Numbered from the stretch's first letter, positions 54,301 through 63,628 are shown. The stretch is DNA of 64,000 bases from Phaeobacter sp. A36a-5a (GCF_037911135.1 NZ_JBBLYU010000006.1:26232-90231), one strand, 5' to 3'. Notes: generated from the letters alone by a model not told the origin. A program made the numbers and translations.

Positions 54301-57300
54301 GCCGCCCTGCCCGTCCTCGGTTGCATCGACGGTGCCAATGGTCACGCCACCAATCTGAATGGTTTCATTAGCCGCAATGCCCCCGTCACCGCCCGATGTC
54401 ACCGTTGTGCCGTCGACGGAGAAGCTGCCGCTTGCGGTGTTGTTGCTGTCCTTGTCGACAATCCGCAGGACGCCGCCGTTGTAATCGGGCGAATCTGCAT
54501 TGGCGAGAGTGGCGTCGGCGCCAGCATCGATCAGCGCAGATGCGCCAGGTGTCAGGACGCCCTGATCCCCCGTCAGATTTGCCAGCACGGGAGCGTCGTT
54601 GACGGCGGTCACCGTGACCGTGCTTGTCACGGCCAGGGCGGCAGTGTCATCGCCGCTGTTTGCCGTGCCGCCACTATCGACAAGCTCGGTCACGGTGACC
54701 ACGCGATTGGCGGTTGTTGTGGGATTATCTGATGTATTCCGGTAGGTTATACCATCTACGAGTGTTTGAAGCGCCGCAGGGCTGAGGGTGCCTCCGGTGG
54801 CGGTGATGGTGGCGGTGCTGCCGGTTACGGAGACGCTCACCGACAGGGAGTTGGCGGCACTGACAAGAGCGGTGCCATTTGTCAGGGCCACGTCGGTGCC
54901 GTCAAACACCAGTATTTCATCCGCGCCGTCGGCGATATTGGTGATGGTCAGGGTCAGGCCCGTGATCGTCTGTCCGGTTTCAACCGTGCTGGAGGTAACG
55001 CTGTTGAACAGGTCAACCGCCGCGCCGCCCTCAACATGGGTTGGGTTGCCGCCGGTAGCAGTCAGCGTTGGTTCGTCGTTGACGCCGGTATTGCTCACCG
55101 TGACCGAGCCGGTAGCGGAGGCGATCCCGCCGCTGCCCTGGCTGCCCACATTGCCGTCCGAGAAGGTCCAGTCCAACTGGACCGAGGCATCCGGGTTATT
55201 GCTGGTGTTGCTGTAGGTCACCCGCTGCAACACGTCGTTCACCAGAGCGGTTGTCGCCGGGGTGGCGAGGGAGGTGAAACTGATCGTCAGCGTACCGCCC
55301 ACCTCGGCAAATGTCGCAAAGCTCTGCCCGCCGCTTTGCAGCATATTGCCGCTGACCGTGAACAGAGCCCCGGTCACATCAAAGCCGAAATCATCCTCGA
55401 GATCGGTGCCGCCGTTGCGGGCGATGGTCAGCGAGGCACCGCCGAAATCGCCATTGCCACCATTCAGGCTGGCCAGTTCGGTGTCGGCAATGGTGGCGGT
55501 GCTGTCCAGAACAACGGCGCTGCCGCCTTCGACAAAGGTCGGCGTGGCATCCAGACCGGCAAAGACCGGGGCGTCGTTGACGCTGGTGACAGTAATACTG
55601 GCGGTGTCGCTGATGGCTGAAAACGCGCTTGTACCGCCGGTCACGCTGGCGTCCGCGACGCCGCCGGCAGAGCCGGTGGAGCGATCCCAGGCGCGGATGG
55701 TGATGGTGGCGGTGCCGGAATAATCCGCATCTGGCACAAAGCGGATCAGATGGGTAGCCGCCCCCGCCAGCGACCCGTCCAGCAGGCGCGCAGCGCTTGT
55801 TAGATCGACCGATGTGCCGGTGGTGGCGGTGAAATTCGTCCAGCTGGTTCCGTTGTCGAGGGAATATTGCCAGATCCCGTTGGTGTTATCGACCGCAGTC
55901 ACCGCAATCGCTTCGACCGGGCTGCCATCGACATCGGTCACGCTGCCATCGGACACGATGCTGGCAACGCTGTCACCTGTGTTATTGGCGTTGTTGCTGG
56001 CGTCGTCGTCGCCATCAGCGGAGGAGCCATCGTCATCGCCTGCGTCCTCGGCAATGGTGCTGAGCACGGGCGACGCCGCGGCGTCGAGCACCGGCGCGTC
56101 ATTCACCGCCGAAATGGTGATACTGACCGTATCGGCGCTGCCATTTGTGGTGCCGTCGTTGGGGGTGACGGTCAGAACCGCAGTAGTGGTGTCATTGCTG
56201 GCGGTGGTGTAGCGAAGTTTTGACGTGTCGTTCAGATAGGTATTGAGATCAGCGGCCGACCCCTGCAACGTCATCGACCCGGTGCCGGAATTTGCCACGG
56301 TCACACCGGCGGTTGTTCCGTTGCCATCGGTGGTGGCGATGGTGCCGCGATCCACGGCCAGGGTCAGGGTTATGGTATCGCCGTCGGCGTCAGATATATT
56401 GTAGGCCGACAGGTCAATCGCCGTCGCAACATCCTCTGTCGCAGTGTCATCTGGCGGTGTCCCGCCCAGCAGCGGGGCGTTATTGGCTGAAACCACGGCC
56501 GTGTCGACGGTCATGGTCAGGACCGCGAATTCCTGGAAACTGGGTTCATTGGTGTAATCGACCGCAATGCGTCGCACCGATCCCCAGGCTGCATCCGCGT
56601 CCCAGTCGCCGCTGCCGATGCTGTATGACACCAGTGCATTGGAACCGGCCGCAGCCCAGGTCAGCGTATCTGAGACGATTTCTGTCCCGCTGCTGTCAAA
56701 GCCACGGATGGTGAAAGTCTGTGAGGTGATGCTCTGCGCCCGGCCGAGCACCCGAAACCCCTCGAAACTGAAATCGCCATCACCGGCCAGCTGAAATCCG
56801 TTGCTGTCATCGTTGTAGAAGGCACCGTCCATTGCGCCGATGGTCCCGCCCTCGACAGCGCCCACCGCCAGGTTCTGCGCGCCGCGCATGTTCAGATTGG
56901 TGAAGGTGCTTGAACCCTCGCTGCCGTCACCAAAATCAAGCGTCAGCGTCAGCCCGGGGAAATCCGCGATCCCGTCGCTGCCATCGGCCCAGGCGTCCTT
57001 GTTGTTGCCGCCATTTGTATAGTTGCCGTAGTTCAATACAGTGGACAGAACTGCCGGATAGGCCGCCTGCGCCACTGCCGAAATCCCGATCGGGGTTGAG
57101 ATCGCGCCGATCTGCATCTCCAGATCCCAGTCGCCGCCCAGCTCGGCAGCGCCGGTCAGTGTCCGCGATGCGGCAACATTCGCGCCGGTCGCCTCGGCCA
57201 GGGCAGCAACGAAGGCTTCGCCTTTGGCAGTTGCCGCCACCTCGCAGCCATAAAGCAGGATGTCACCACCGGGATGCAGCGCCCGGCGCAGGGCCTCCAT

Positions 57301-57552
57301 CACCTCAGGATACCGGGCGAGCGTGGCCTCGGTCACGGTTTCGTCACCGATTAACAGCGCGCCGTCTTCGCCGTGGGACATGATATGCAGCGCCGACAGA
57401 CCGCGCACTGCGCTGAGGGCCTCTGCGATCTGACGCAGGCCGGACCCGTTGCGGGTCAGATAGATGACGGTTGCGTCATCCGGCAGATCGATATGCAGGG
57501 TCTGACAGTGGTCGACGGCGGAATCAAAAACGAAATACTGGGTATCAATCAT
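51367..57552 (-). CDS. Giant secreted DUF4347 / cadherin-like / RTX repeat protein
   Basis: 2061 residues. Residues 1-~165 form a DUF4347 domain (FDSAVDHCQTLHIDLPDDA; LHIMSHGEDGALLIGD; GGDILLYGCEVAAT). Residues ~170-800 hold cadherin-like/VCBS-type units separated by VNDAPV linkers. Residues ~828-1790 contain a three-domain block (A-B-C, ~163 residues each) present twice. Residues ~1805-2010 are calcium-binding RTX nonapeptides of the GGxGND type, followed by an uncleaved C-terminal secretion signal (ELETADLLF). It should leave the cell by a type I system; no such exporter with a peptidase-like ATPase is in the window. The likely role is adhesion or surface layer. Confidence 0.9.
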   Translation of the reverse strand: MIDTQYFVFDSAVDHCQTLHIDLPDDATVIYLTRNGSGLRQIAEALSAVRGLSALHIMSHGEDGALLIGDETVTEATLARYPEVMEALRRALHPGGDILLYGCEVAATAKGEAFVAALAEATGANVAASRTLTGAAELGGDWDLEMQIGAISTPIGISAVAQAAYPAVLSTVLNYGNYTNGGNNKDAWADGSDGIADFPGLTLTLDFGDGSEGSSTFTNLNMRGAQNLAVGAVEGGTIGAMDGAFYNDDSNGFQLAGDGDFSFEGFRVLGRAQSITSQTFTIRGFDSSGTEIVSDTLTWAAAGSNALVSYSIGSGDWDADAAWGSVRRIAVDYTNEPSFQEFAVLTMTVDTAVVSANNAPLLGGTPPDDTATEDVATAIDLSAYNISDADGDTITLTLAVDRGTIATTDGNGTTAGVTVANSGTGSMTLQGSAADLNTYLNDTSKLRYTTASNDTTTAVLTVTPNDGTTNGSADTVSITISAVNDAPVLDAAASPVLSTIAEDAGDDDGSSADGDDDASNNANNTGDSVASIVSDGSVTDVDGSPVEAIAVTAVDNTNGIWQYSLDNGTSWTNFTATTGTSVDLTSAARLLDGSLAGAATHLIRFVPDADYSGTATITIRAWDRSTGSAGGVADASVTGGTSAFSAISDTASITVTSVNDAPVFAGLDATPTFVEGGSAVVLDSTATIADTELASLNGGNGDFGGASLTIARNGGTDLEDDFGFDVTGALFTVSGNMLQSGGQSFATFAEVGGTLTISFTSLATPATTALVNDVLQRVTYSNTSNNPDASVQLDWTFSDGNVGSQGSGGIASATGSVTVSNTGVNDEPTLTATGGNPTHVEGGAAVDLFNSVTSSTVETGQTITGLTLTITNIADGADEILVFDGTDVALTNGTALVSAANSLSVSVSVTGSTATITATGGTLSPAALQTLVDGITYRNTSDNPTTTANRVVTVTELVDSGGTANSGDDTAALAVTSTVTVTAVNDAPVLANLTGDQGVLTPGASALIDAGADATLANADSPDYNGGVLRIVDKDSNNTASGSFSVDGTTVTSGGDGGIAANETIQIGGVTIGTVDATEDGQGGNTLAINLTANADDARIQTLIRNLAWGASAGTGAQTFTLSLDDNDGTANGGAQSTSVDFSMILGNKPVVGNLVGDTVAFVENLGAVAMDTGGNVTISDADNNLGSGTLSLAFQSGQTANDRLLIDTSGSVTLSAGQTAASSVSVGGVVIGTLANGATGGANETLGINFNANATPSRVQTLVGALSYDNSSDDPATHDRTLGLTITDGTSISSDTATLTVTVAATDDAPTLVATGSNPNFVEGDPAADLFNTVSADTVEAGQTLTTLSLTVTNIADGAAEVLTIDGSVLALTDANTLTTASNGLTATVSVLGNTATVTLTGGTLSTAAAETLVDTITYRNTSETPTGGSRVVTITGLTDSGSATGSNANSAPLTLSSLVNVLPVNDAPVIGNAHYHATSQVVVGTGAQSLGGLSAVTVSNLDSSDYNGGQLTISQNSGTTNGNWGVDGTIVTAGGDASLSAGETVLVNGVTIGTVDITNDGQGGSDLTINFSTADATNAAIQTLIRSITYEAPSTVGARDFTLTLNDADGTANGGDQDSSVSFLLNATGTPPVIGNLDGDSFTFTEGDSATALDVAGDLTVSDADSADFDTGTLTVSFESGMQAEDRLLIDVSGTVSLSAGQANGSVVSVGGVPVGTIVATGTGGAGEDLVITLTSGATPATIQTLLRALQYDNAAAGAPTDGNRQIGVQIAGGTDNALSDMAVVTINVNPAPAPGGGSTGGRPLDMSAGDDDDSIGGTNFNDTINGGGGNDRITGNRGEDLLSGGSGVDTLRGGDGDDQLFLGSGNDRGVAGDGNDRLNGGSGNDFMHGGTGEDTLRGGVGDDTVYGGLGNDTIGAGRGDDIVFAGGGADRVNGGGGNDQIAMGSQDDRAFGGSGNDSLAGGEGRDTLNGGMGDDLLRGGAGIDVFIFVSGRGNDRIADFDAQEDQLTLREFGFTSRDQALSFGAQSGDDFVFTFADGSTLTLIDVTRAELETADLLF

Positions 57553-57840
57553 CTGAGTGCTCTGAGATTAAAGCTTACAATCCAAAGGTATGATCAGTCG
57601 TCTTGCTCAACCTATAGGATATCGAGGTTAATCAATCGGTAATGGCCAAATTATGTGGCAAGCTTATTAAAAAGTTCTTGCATCCAATATGCCAATCGTG
57701 CGGGGCGATGACTTTTTTTACGATAGGGGACAGCGCTGGGTCCGACCCAAAGGATCACGAACCGGGACGGCGCCGCAGTGCCGGGACGGGCCAGGCGCTG
57801 GTGGCTTCATGCCAGCTCTGTCGGGCAGCAGGCCGGAAGG

Positions 57841-58728
57841 TCAGCCGTTCAGCACCGAGGCGCTGCCTGCCAGCACCTCCTGAACCAGCGGATTGGGAAA
57901 ACGGCGCCGCAGGGTGACCGCATAGAAGGTCTCGCGAATGCGGGGGTGCTCCTCGGCCTCCAGCAGCCGCCCCGAGGACAGCTCATCCTGCACCACGATC
58001 GGGGCCACCAGCGCCAGGCCGATATCCTCGCGGGCCAACAGCCGCATCATCGCCATGTCGTCGACCTCGGCAGCCACCTGCGGCACCACCGACAGGCGAC
58101 TGGCCATGGCATCAAAGGCGGTCCGCACCGTATTGTCGGTGGTCGGCAGCACAAAGGGATGGGTGGTCAGCAATTCGCGGATCGGCAGGCGTGGATCCAG
58201 CCGCGCCGGGGTGCCGACGATGCTCACCGCCTGATCCCCGATCTGATGGGTTTCATAGGGGGTCAGGCTGTCGTCGGGAGGCTCGCGGTTCATCAGAACC
58301 AGATCGAGGTTCAGCGTTGCCAGCCCCTCCAGCAACTCGGTTGGGCTGCCGGAGCGCAGGATCACCTCGACATCGCTGCGCGCCAGCATGGGCCGCAGGA
58401 ACCCGATCTGAAAGTTCCGCGACAGTGTGGCCAGCGCACCCACCCGCAGCGCCTGACGGCTGCGCTCGCTGCCTTCCAGCGTGGCAATCAGCTCCTGCCC
58501 GGTGGCAAAGATCGCATCGGCATGATCCAGCGCGATACGCCCCGCCTCGGTCAGATGCAGCTGCCGTCCGCGCCGGTCGAACAGCGGATGGCCCAGCCGC
58601 TCCTCCAGCTGTTTGATCTGCACAGAAAGCGCCGATTGCGACAGATTCAGCCGCTGCGCGGTGCGGGTCAGATTGCCGTCATGGGCGACGGCCCAGAAAT
58701 AGCGCAGATGATGATAGTTCAGGGGCAT
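57841..58728 (-). CDS. LysR-family regulator (NhaR-like) divergent from dabBA
   Basis: 295 residues. HTH LNYHHLRYFWAVAHDGNLTRTAQRLNLSQSALSVQIKQLEERLG, effector-binding domain from residue ~90. The HLRYFWAVAxxG opening is typical of NhaR-like LTTRs. It is divergent from dabB, with a TCGTT-N7-AACGA dyad just upstream of its own start, so it probably controls dabBA and itself. The co-inducer is unknown; LysR regulators of carbon-concentrating operons commonly sense metabolites linked to CO2 status. Confidence 0.9.
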   Translation of the reverse strand: MPLNYHHLRYFWAVAHDGNLTRTAQRLNLSQSALSVQIKQLEERLGHPLFDRRGRQLHLTEAGRIALDHADAIFATGQELIATLEGSERSRQALRVGALATLSRNFQIGFLRPMLARSDVEVILRSGSPTELLEGLATLNLDLVLMNREPPDDSLTPYETHQIGDQAVSIVGTPARLDPRLPIRELLTTHPFVLPTTDNTVRTAFDAMASRLSVVPQVAAEVDDMAMMRLLAREDIGLALVAPIVVQDELSSGRLLEAEEHPRIRETFYAVTLRRRFPNPLVQEVLAGSASVLNG

Positions 58729-58731
58729 TCA

Positions 58732-58785
58732 TTCGTTTTAATAGAACGATAAGGCCATAACAATGAATTTTTATTAATCAAAGAT
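58732..58785. promoter_or_regulatory. Operator/promoter candidates between lysR and dabB
   Basis: TCGTT at 58733-58737 and AACGA at 58745-58749 form a dyad with a 7-bp gap, of LysR-box (T-N11-A) size. Flanking ATTCATT at ~58727-58733 and AATGAAT at ~58762-58768 form a second, wider dyad. The stretch 58738-58785 is AT-rich. Confidence 0.55.
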
Positions 58786-58845
58786 CCGCGCTACCTGTCT
58801 CGGTGACGCAGCGTCCCCTGCTGCATGTGAATACGGGAGCCTTTC

Positions 58846-60396
58846 ATGTTCTATCTGTTTTTGCCGCTCTTGGCCCCGATGCTGCTGCTGGCCGTCGCCC
58901 TGCGGGCGCGCCGGACACCGGGTCTGCGGCCGGGTCATCTGCCGCGTCTGGCGGAACATGCCGCGCTGGCGGCCTTTGCCATCTCGGCGCTGTCTGCGGT
59001 GCTGCTGGGCCTGAACGGTCCGGGCAGCTCGCCCTTGCTTGGCCTATTTGGAGTTGGGCTGTCGGTGCGGCTGGATGTGGTCAGCGCCGTGATGCTGTGT
59101 CTGGTCAGTTTCATCGGCTGGATCGTGCTGCGCTACAGCGCCACCTATATGGACGGCGAGGGCCGTCAGGGCGCCTTTACCGGCTGGATGAGCGCCACGC
59201 TGGCCGCGGTTTTGCTGCTGGTAATGTCGGGCAATCTGGTGCAGCTGCTTCTGGCCTGGACCGCCACCAGCCTGTGCCTGCATCAGCTGCTGCTGTTTTA
59301 TCGCGAGCGCACAACGGCGCAGCGGGCCGCGCGGAAAAAGGCGCTGGTGGCCCGGGCCAGCGAAATGTCACTCGGCCTCGCTGTCGCGCTGCTGATTGCC
59401 GCCTATGGTACCAGCGATATCGCCAGCATTCTTGCCGCTGCCAGCCCCGATCTGCTGACCCTTGTCGCCGCCGGGCTGATCGCGCTGGCGGCGGTGCTCG
59501 CCTCGGCTCAGTTTCCGGCCCATGGCTGGCTGACCGAGGTGATGGAAGCGCCGACGCCGGTCTCCGCCCTGCTGCATGCAGGCGTCATCAATGCGGGCGG
59601 CTTCCTGCTGATCCGTTTTGCCGATGTGATTCTGGCCGCGCCTGCGGTGATGGCGGTGCTGGTGATGCTGGGCGGGTTTACCGCGCTGTTCGGCGGGCTG
59701 GTGATGCTGACGCAGCCGGCCGTGAAGACCTCGCTGGCCTGGTCCACCATCGCGCAGATGGCCTTTATGATTATGCAATGTGGTCTGGCGCTGTTCCCGC
59801 TGGCGCTGCTGCATATCGTGGCGCATTCGCTCTACAAGGCGCACGCCTTTCTCAGCGCTGGCGAGGCGGTGGCCAATGTCGCCGCGATCCGGCGCCCAGG
59901 TCCCGTCGCAGTGCCAAGCGCGCGTAATGTGATGCAGGCCTTTGGCATCGGCATCGTGATCTATGCGCTGGTTGGAGCGGTCTTTGGCTTTGACGGCAAA
60001 TCGGTGCAGGCAATTGCGCTGGGGGTGATCCTGATCTTTGGCGTGGCCTATATTCTGGCGCAGGGGCTGGCCGATGCCGCCCCCGGTGCGCTGACCCGGC
60101 GCACGGTGATCTATGCGGCGGCCACCTCTGTCAGCTATTTCCTGCTGCAACTGGCGGCGCTGAAGCTGACCGCTGGCACCCTGCCTGCCACCCCTGCTCC
60201 CGGCCCGCTGGAATGGGCGCTGATCCAGCTGGCGCTGGTCAGCTTTGGCGCGGTGGCCGTGGCGCAGGCGACTTTCCCGCTCTGGGCGATGCACCCGGCG
60301 GCAGCGGGGCTGCGGGTCCATCTGTCCAACGGGCTTTATGCAAATGCGATTTTTGACCGGCTGCTGGGCGGCTGGTCAAAGCGGACCACATCCTGA
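58846..60396 (+). CDS. dabB: DabB, proton-conducting NuoL-like subunit of the inorganic carbon transporter
   Basis: 516 residues, about 14 TM helices of the NADH-quinone oxidoreductase subunit L/Mrp family. The antiporter core is visible in QFPAHGWLTEVMEAPTPVSALLHAGVINAGGFLLIRF, with conserved Glu, Lys-type and His positions, and in TSLAWSTIAQMAFM and HIVAHSLYKAHAFLSAG. No other complex I gene is present; instead DabA follows 17 bp later. In DAB systems this subunit couples cation flux to the bicarbonate-forming DabA in the membrane. It is divergent from a LysR regulator. Confidence 0.93.
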   Translation: MFYLFLPLLAPMLLLAVALRARRTPGLRPGHLPRLAEHAALAAFAISALSAVLLGLNGPGSSPLLGLFGVGLSVRLDVVSAVMLCLVSFIGWIVLRYSATYMDGEGRQGAFTGWMSATLAAVLLLVMSGNLVQLLLAWTATSLCLHQLLLFYRERTTAQRAARKKALVARASEMSLGLAVALLIAAYGTSDIASILAAASPDLLTLVAAGLIALAAVLASAQFPAHGWLTEVMEAPTPVSALLHAGVINAGGFLLIRFADVILAAPAVMAVLVMLGGFTALFGGLVMLTQPAVKTSLAWSTIAQMAFMIMQCGLALFPLALLHIVAHSLYKAHAFLSAGEAVANVAAIRRPGPVAVPSARNVMQAFGIGIVIYALVGAVFGFDGKSVQAIALGVILIFGVAYILAQGLADAAPGALTRRTVIYAAATSVSYFLLQLAALKLTAGTLPATPAPGPLEWALIQLALVSFGAVAVAQATFPLWAMHPAAAGLRVHLSNGLYANAIFDRLLGGWSKRTTS

Positions 60397-60413
60397 AACC
60401 GGGAGATCGACCC

Positions 60414-62864
60414 ATGTTGATGAAGCACGAAACCTACCCCGCCGCCCTGTTGGAGCTGGTCACCTGCGCCAATCGGGCCGCCCGCGCAATCCCGCCGCTG
60501 TTCCCGCTCACCTCCAGCGTTGCGGTGAACCCCTTCCTCGGCCAGAGCGACGAGCCGCTGGCGGTGACCTCGGCGCGGCTGGCGCGGGTTGCGGGCACAC
60601 GGGTGACCCCGGACCGCAGCCATTGGGCGGCGAAACGGGCCGCCGGAGACCTCACCGACAGCGATCTGCGGGCCGCATTGGCGCGGGCCGGCACCCGCTT
60701 CAGCGATGTGCAGATGGCCGATCTCCACGCGGCACTGGGCGCCACGGACACCAACGATGACCCAAGAGCGCTGCCGACGGTGGCGGAGCTGGCGCAGGAG
60801 CTGTCCGGCGTCGACTGGCCCGGCCTGATCGAGGAACGCATCGGCGCCTTTGCCGCCAGCCATTTCGATCAGGGGCAGGCGCTGTGGCAGCCGGACCGGA
60901 CCGGCGGCACCTATGCGGCCTGGCGTCAGTTTGCCAGCCGCGATCTGACGCCGGAAATCCACGGGCTGCACGGGTTTGGCGGATTTGTCGCTGCTACCAA
61001 CCGGTCACATTGGCGCGCCATTGGACGGGCCTCCGAAACGCTGGGCATCAGCTCTGCGGCCGCCGAGACCGGGTTTCACCGCTGGCTGCTGACTCTGCAA
61101 GGCTGGGCGCAATATGGCCGCTACCTGTCGTGGCAGGCCGAGCTGGAGGGCAAGAGCGACACCACCACGGTTGAGCTGTTGGCGATCCGCATGGTGTTTG
61201 ACGAGGCGCTGTTCCATCAGTATCGCGACCAGATCGCGGCCCGCTGGCAGGAGGTCGTCGAAAGCCACGAAACCCCGATCACCCCAAGCCGCGATCATGT
61301 GATCGACGCCATTCTGCAAGAGGCAGGCGAACGGGCGGCGCAGCGGCAACTGGCGGGCAGGCTGACCGTCGCGACCCCGGAGCCAGCGGCACAGGCGAAG
61401 GCCACCGACCGCCCCCTGTTGCAGGCCGCATTCTGTATTGATGTACGGTCCGAAGTGTTCCGCCGCGCGCTGGAAGCACAGGACAGCGGCGTGCAGACAC
61501 TTGGGTTTGCGGGCTTCTTCGGGCTGGCCGCGGCGCATAATGCAGCGGGCTCCGACGTTACCGAAGGGCGCGGCCCGGTGCTGCTGAGCGCGGGGGTCCA
61601 GTCGTGGGCGGCGGAACCGGCGGAGCTTGACCTTGCCCGGCGCTATGCAGCGCGGGCGCGGCGCGCCTGGGGCCGGTTCAAACTGGCGGCGGTCTCCTCC
61701 TTTGCCTTTGTCGAGGCCACAGGCCCGGTCTATGCGGGCAAGCTGCTGCGCGATGCCTTTGGTGCCAGCAGTCGTCTGGCCACGGATCCGGCGCCGGTGC
61801 TTGATGCTTCGGTGGATCTGGACCACCGGGTTGCGATGGCCCGGACCATCCTGTCGGCGATGTCGCTGACCGGTGGCTTTGCCCCGGTTGTGATGCTGGC
61901 AGGCCATGGCGCGGATGTGACCAACAACCCCCATGCAAGTGCTCTGCACTGTGGCGCCTGCGGTGGCCATGCGGGTGACGTGAATGCCCGGTTGCTGGCC
62001 GGACTGCTGAATGACCGGGCGGTACGCGGCGGACTGCGCGAGGCAGGGATCAGCATCCCCGAGGACACCGTTTTCCTGCCCGCGCTGCATCACACCACCA
62101 CCGATCAGGTCACGCTCTACGAACAGGATCTGCCCGCTGGCGCTGCCACCCGTTTTGCCCGCGAGCTGGCAAATATCCGTCGCTGGATCGAGGCCGCAGG
62201 CGCTCTGGCCCGCAGCGAACGGGCGGTGCGGCTGCCCCGCGCAAGCGCTGGTGCAGACATCCTGCGCCGCTCCTCCGACTGGGCGGAACTGCGCCCGGAA
62301 TGGGGGCTGGCCGGTTGCCGCGCCTTTATCGCCGCCCCGCGTCAGCGGACCGAGGGCCGGGCGCTTGACGGGCAATCCTTCCTGCACAGCTATGACTGGC
62401 GGGCGGATGAGGGCTTTGGCGTGCTGGAACTGATCATGACCGCGCCGGTGGTGGTCGCAAGCTGGATCAGCCTGCAATACTACGGCTCCAGCGTGGCCCC
62501 CGCCCTGTTCGGTGGCGGCAACAAACTGTTGCACAACGTCGCCGGTGGCATCGGTGTGCTGGAAGGCAATGGCGGCGCGCTGAAACCCGGTCTGCCCTGG
62601 CAATCGGTGCATGATGGCGAGGCGCTGCAACATGACCCGCTGCGGCTGACCGTGGTGATCGAGGCGCCGCGCGATGCCATGACGCAGATCCTGGACCGCC
62701 ACCCGCAGGTGCGCGCCCTGTTCGACAATGGCTGGCTTCATCTGATGGCGATGGACGATCAGGGGCATCTGGTCTGGCGCTACGAGGGCGATCTCAACTG
62801 GTCACGCATGGAACCCGACGAGAGCACGGCCAACCGCGCGGCGCTGGAGATTGCTGCCGAATAG
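60414..62864 (+). CDS. dabA: DabA (DUF2309), beta-carbonic-anhydrase-like subunit of the inorganic carbon transporter
   Basis: 816 residues. The four zinc/active-site residues known from DabA are all present: Cys341 and Asp343 in FCIDVRSEVFRRAL, His498 in MLAGHGADVTNNP and Cys513 in ALHCGACGGHAGD; the 15-residue spacing of the last two is as in the characterised protein. The N-terminus has the family's NPFLGQSDEPLAVT. DabAB hydrates CO2 vectorially to cytoplasmic bicarbonate, driven by an ion gradient. In a heterotroph this supports anaplerotic carboxylation at low CO2. Intact and translationally close to dabB. Confidence 0.95.
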   Translation: MLMKHETYPAALLELVTCANRAARAIPPLFPLTSSVAVNPFLGQSDEPLAVTSARLARVAGTRVTPDRSHWAAKRAAGDLTDSDLRAALARAGTRFSDVQMADLHAALGATDTNDDPRALPTVAELAQELSGVDWPGLIEERIGAFAASHFDQGQALWQPDRTGGTYAAWRQFASRDLTPEIHGLHGFGGFVAATNRSHWRAIGRASETLGISSAAAETGFHRWLLTLQGWAQYGRYLSWQAELEGKSDTTTVELLAIRMVFDEALFHQYRDQIAARWQEVVESHETPITPSRDHVIDAILQEAGERAAQRQLAGRLTVATPEPAAQAKATDRPLLQAAFCIDVRSEVFRRALEAQDSGVQTLGFAGFFGLAAAHNAAGSDVTEGRGPVLLSAGVQSWAAEPAELDLARRYAARARRAWGRFKLAAVSSFAFVEATGPVYAGKLLRDAFGASSRLATDPAPVLDASVDLDHRVAMARTILSAMSLTGGFAPVVMLAGHGADVTNNPHASALHCGACGGHAGDVNARLLAGLLNDRAVRGGLREAGISIPEDTVFLPALHHTTTDQVTLYEQDLPAGAATRFARELANIRRWIEAAGALARSERAVRLPRASAGADILRRSSDWAELRPEWGLAGCRAFIAAPRQRTEGRALDGQSFLHSYDWRADEGFGVLELIMTAPVVVASWISLQYYGSSVAPALFGGGNKLLHNVAGGIGVLEGNGGALKPGLPWQSVHDGEALQHDPLRLTVVIEAPRDAMTQILDRHPQVRALFDNGWLHLMAMDDQGHLVWRYEGDLNWSRMEPDESTANRAALEIAAE

Positions 62865-62962
62865 GCGGATCACCCCAAGCCATGGAACACCGATCTGCGC
62901 CGCCCCGGCCAATATCCGGGCGGCGCAGATTGCATATCGCCGGGGGCGCCGCTGAGTTCGGA

Positions 62963-63574
62963 TCAGTTCAGCGAGACCCAGAGCACCTGCGCGTCCTCTT
63001 CACTGGTCGAAACGCAGCAATGGCCCATGCCGCTGTCGTAATAGACCGTATCGCCGGCCTTCATCGGCAGCGGGCGGTAATGTTCGGTGTAAAGAACCAG
63101 TTCACCGCTGATCACGAACATGAACTCCTCGCCACTGTGGCGAACCCAGCTTTCGAACTCCGACACGTCACGCGCCTTGATGCGGCTGATATAGGGCAGC
63201 ATCCGCTTGCTGGTCAGCTCGGTGCACACCAGTTCGTGGTCGTAGGTCTGGGTTTCCTGATGCTCTCCCGCGCCCTTGCGGGTGTAGTCGCGCCGCCCGG
63301 AGATATCGCTCTTGGCGGATTGCACAAACAGCTGCGGCGTCTGCAAATCCAGCGTCTGCATCAGGCGGCGGATGATCTCGAAACTGGGGCGGGTCTGGTT
63401 GTTCTCGATCTTCGACAGGGTGGAGCGGCCGATGTTCGCGGCCCGCGCCGCTTCCTCCAGCGTCAGCCCCTTCTCCTTGCGGGATTCGCGAATCATTTTC
63501 CCCAGCGCATCACCATCGGGAGCCTCGGCAAACTCCGTCGCGGGGGCGCCGTCTTCCGCGTTGATGGGTTCCAT
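62963..63574 (-). CDS. XRE-family HTH / cupin transcriptional regulator
   Basis: 203 residues from ATG 63574 with AGGAG upstream; a TTG nine codons earlier is less likely. HTH (~25-85): LGKMIRESRKEKGLTLEEAA, then ANIGRSTLSKIENNQTRPSFE. The cupin domain (~120-200) has SWVRHSGEEFMFVISGELVLYTEHYRPLPMKAGDTVYYDSGMGHCCVS, a typical effector/metal beta-barrel. It is divergent from the lpdA relic and lipA and probably regulates that operon and itself through dyads in the intergenic region. The effector is not deducible. Confidence 0.92.
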   Translation of the reverse strand: MEPINAEDGAPATEFAEAPDGDALGKMIRESRKEKGLTLEEAARAANIGRSTLSKIENNQTRPSFEIIRRLMQTLDLQTPQLFVQSAKSDISGRRDYTRKGAGEHQETQTYDHELVCTELTSKRMLPYISRIKARDVSEFESWVRHSGEEFMFVISGELVLYTEHYRPLPMKAGDTVYYDSGMGHCCVSTSEEDAQVLWVSLN

Positions 63575-63628
63575 GGGCGTGCAATCTCCTGAGTTTCCCA
63601 ATGTTTACCCTTCCCCCGGTGATAGGTC

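Noticed and set aside
58846..60396. NuoL-like protein considered as part of complex I or an Mrp antiporter
   Set aside because: No other nuo or mrp gene is adjacent, and the next gene is DUF2309/DabA, which defines the DAB transporter.
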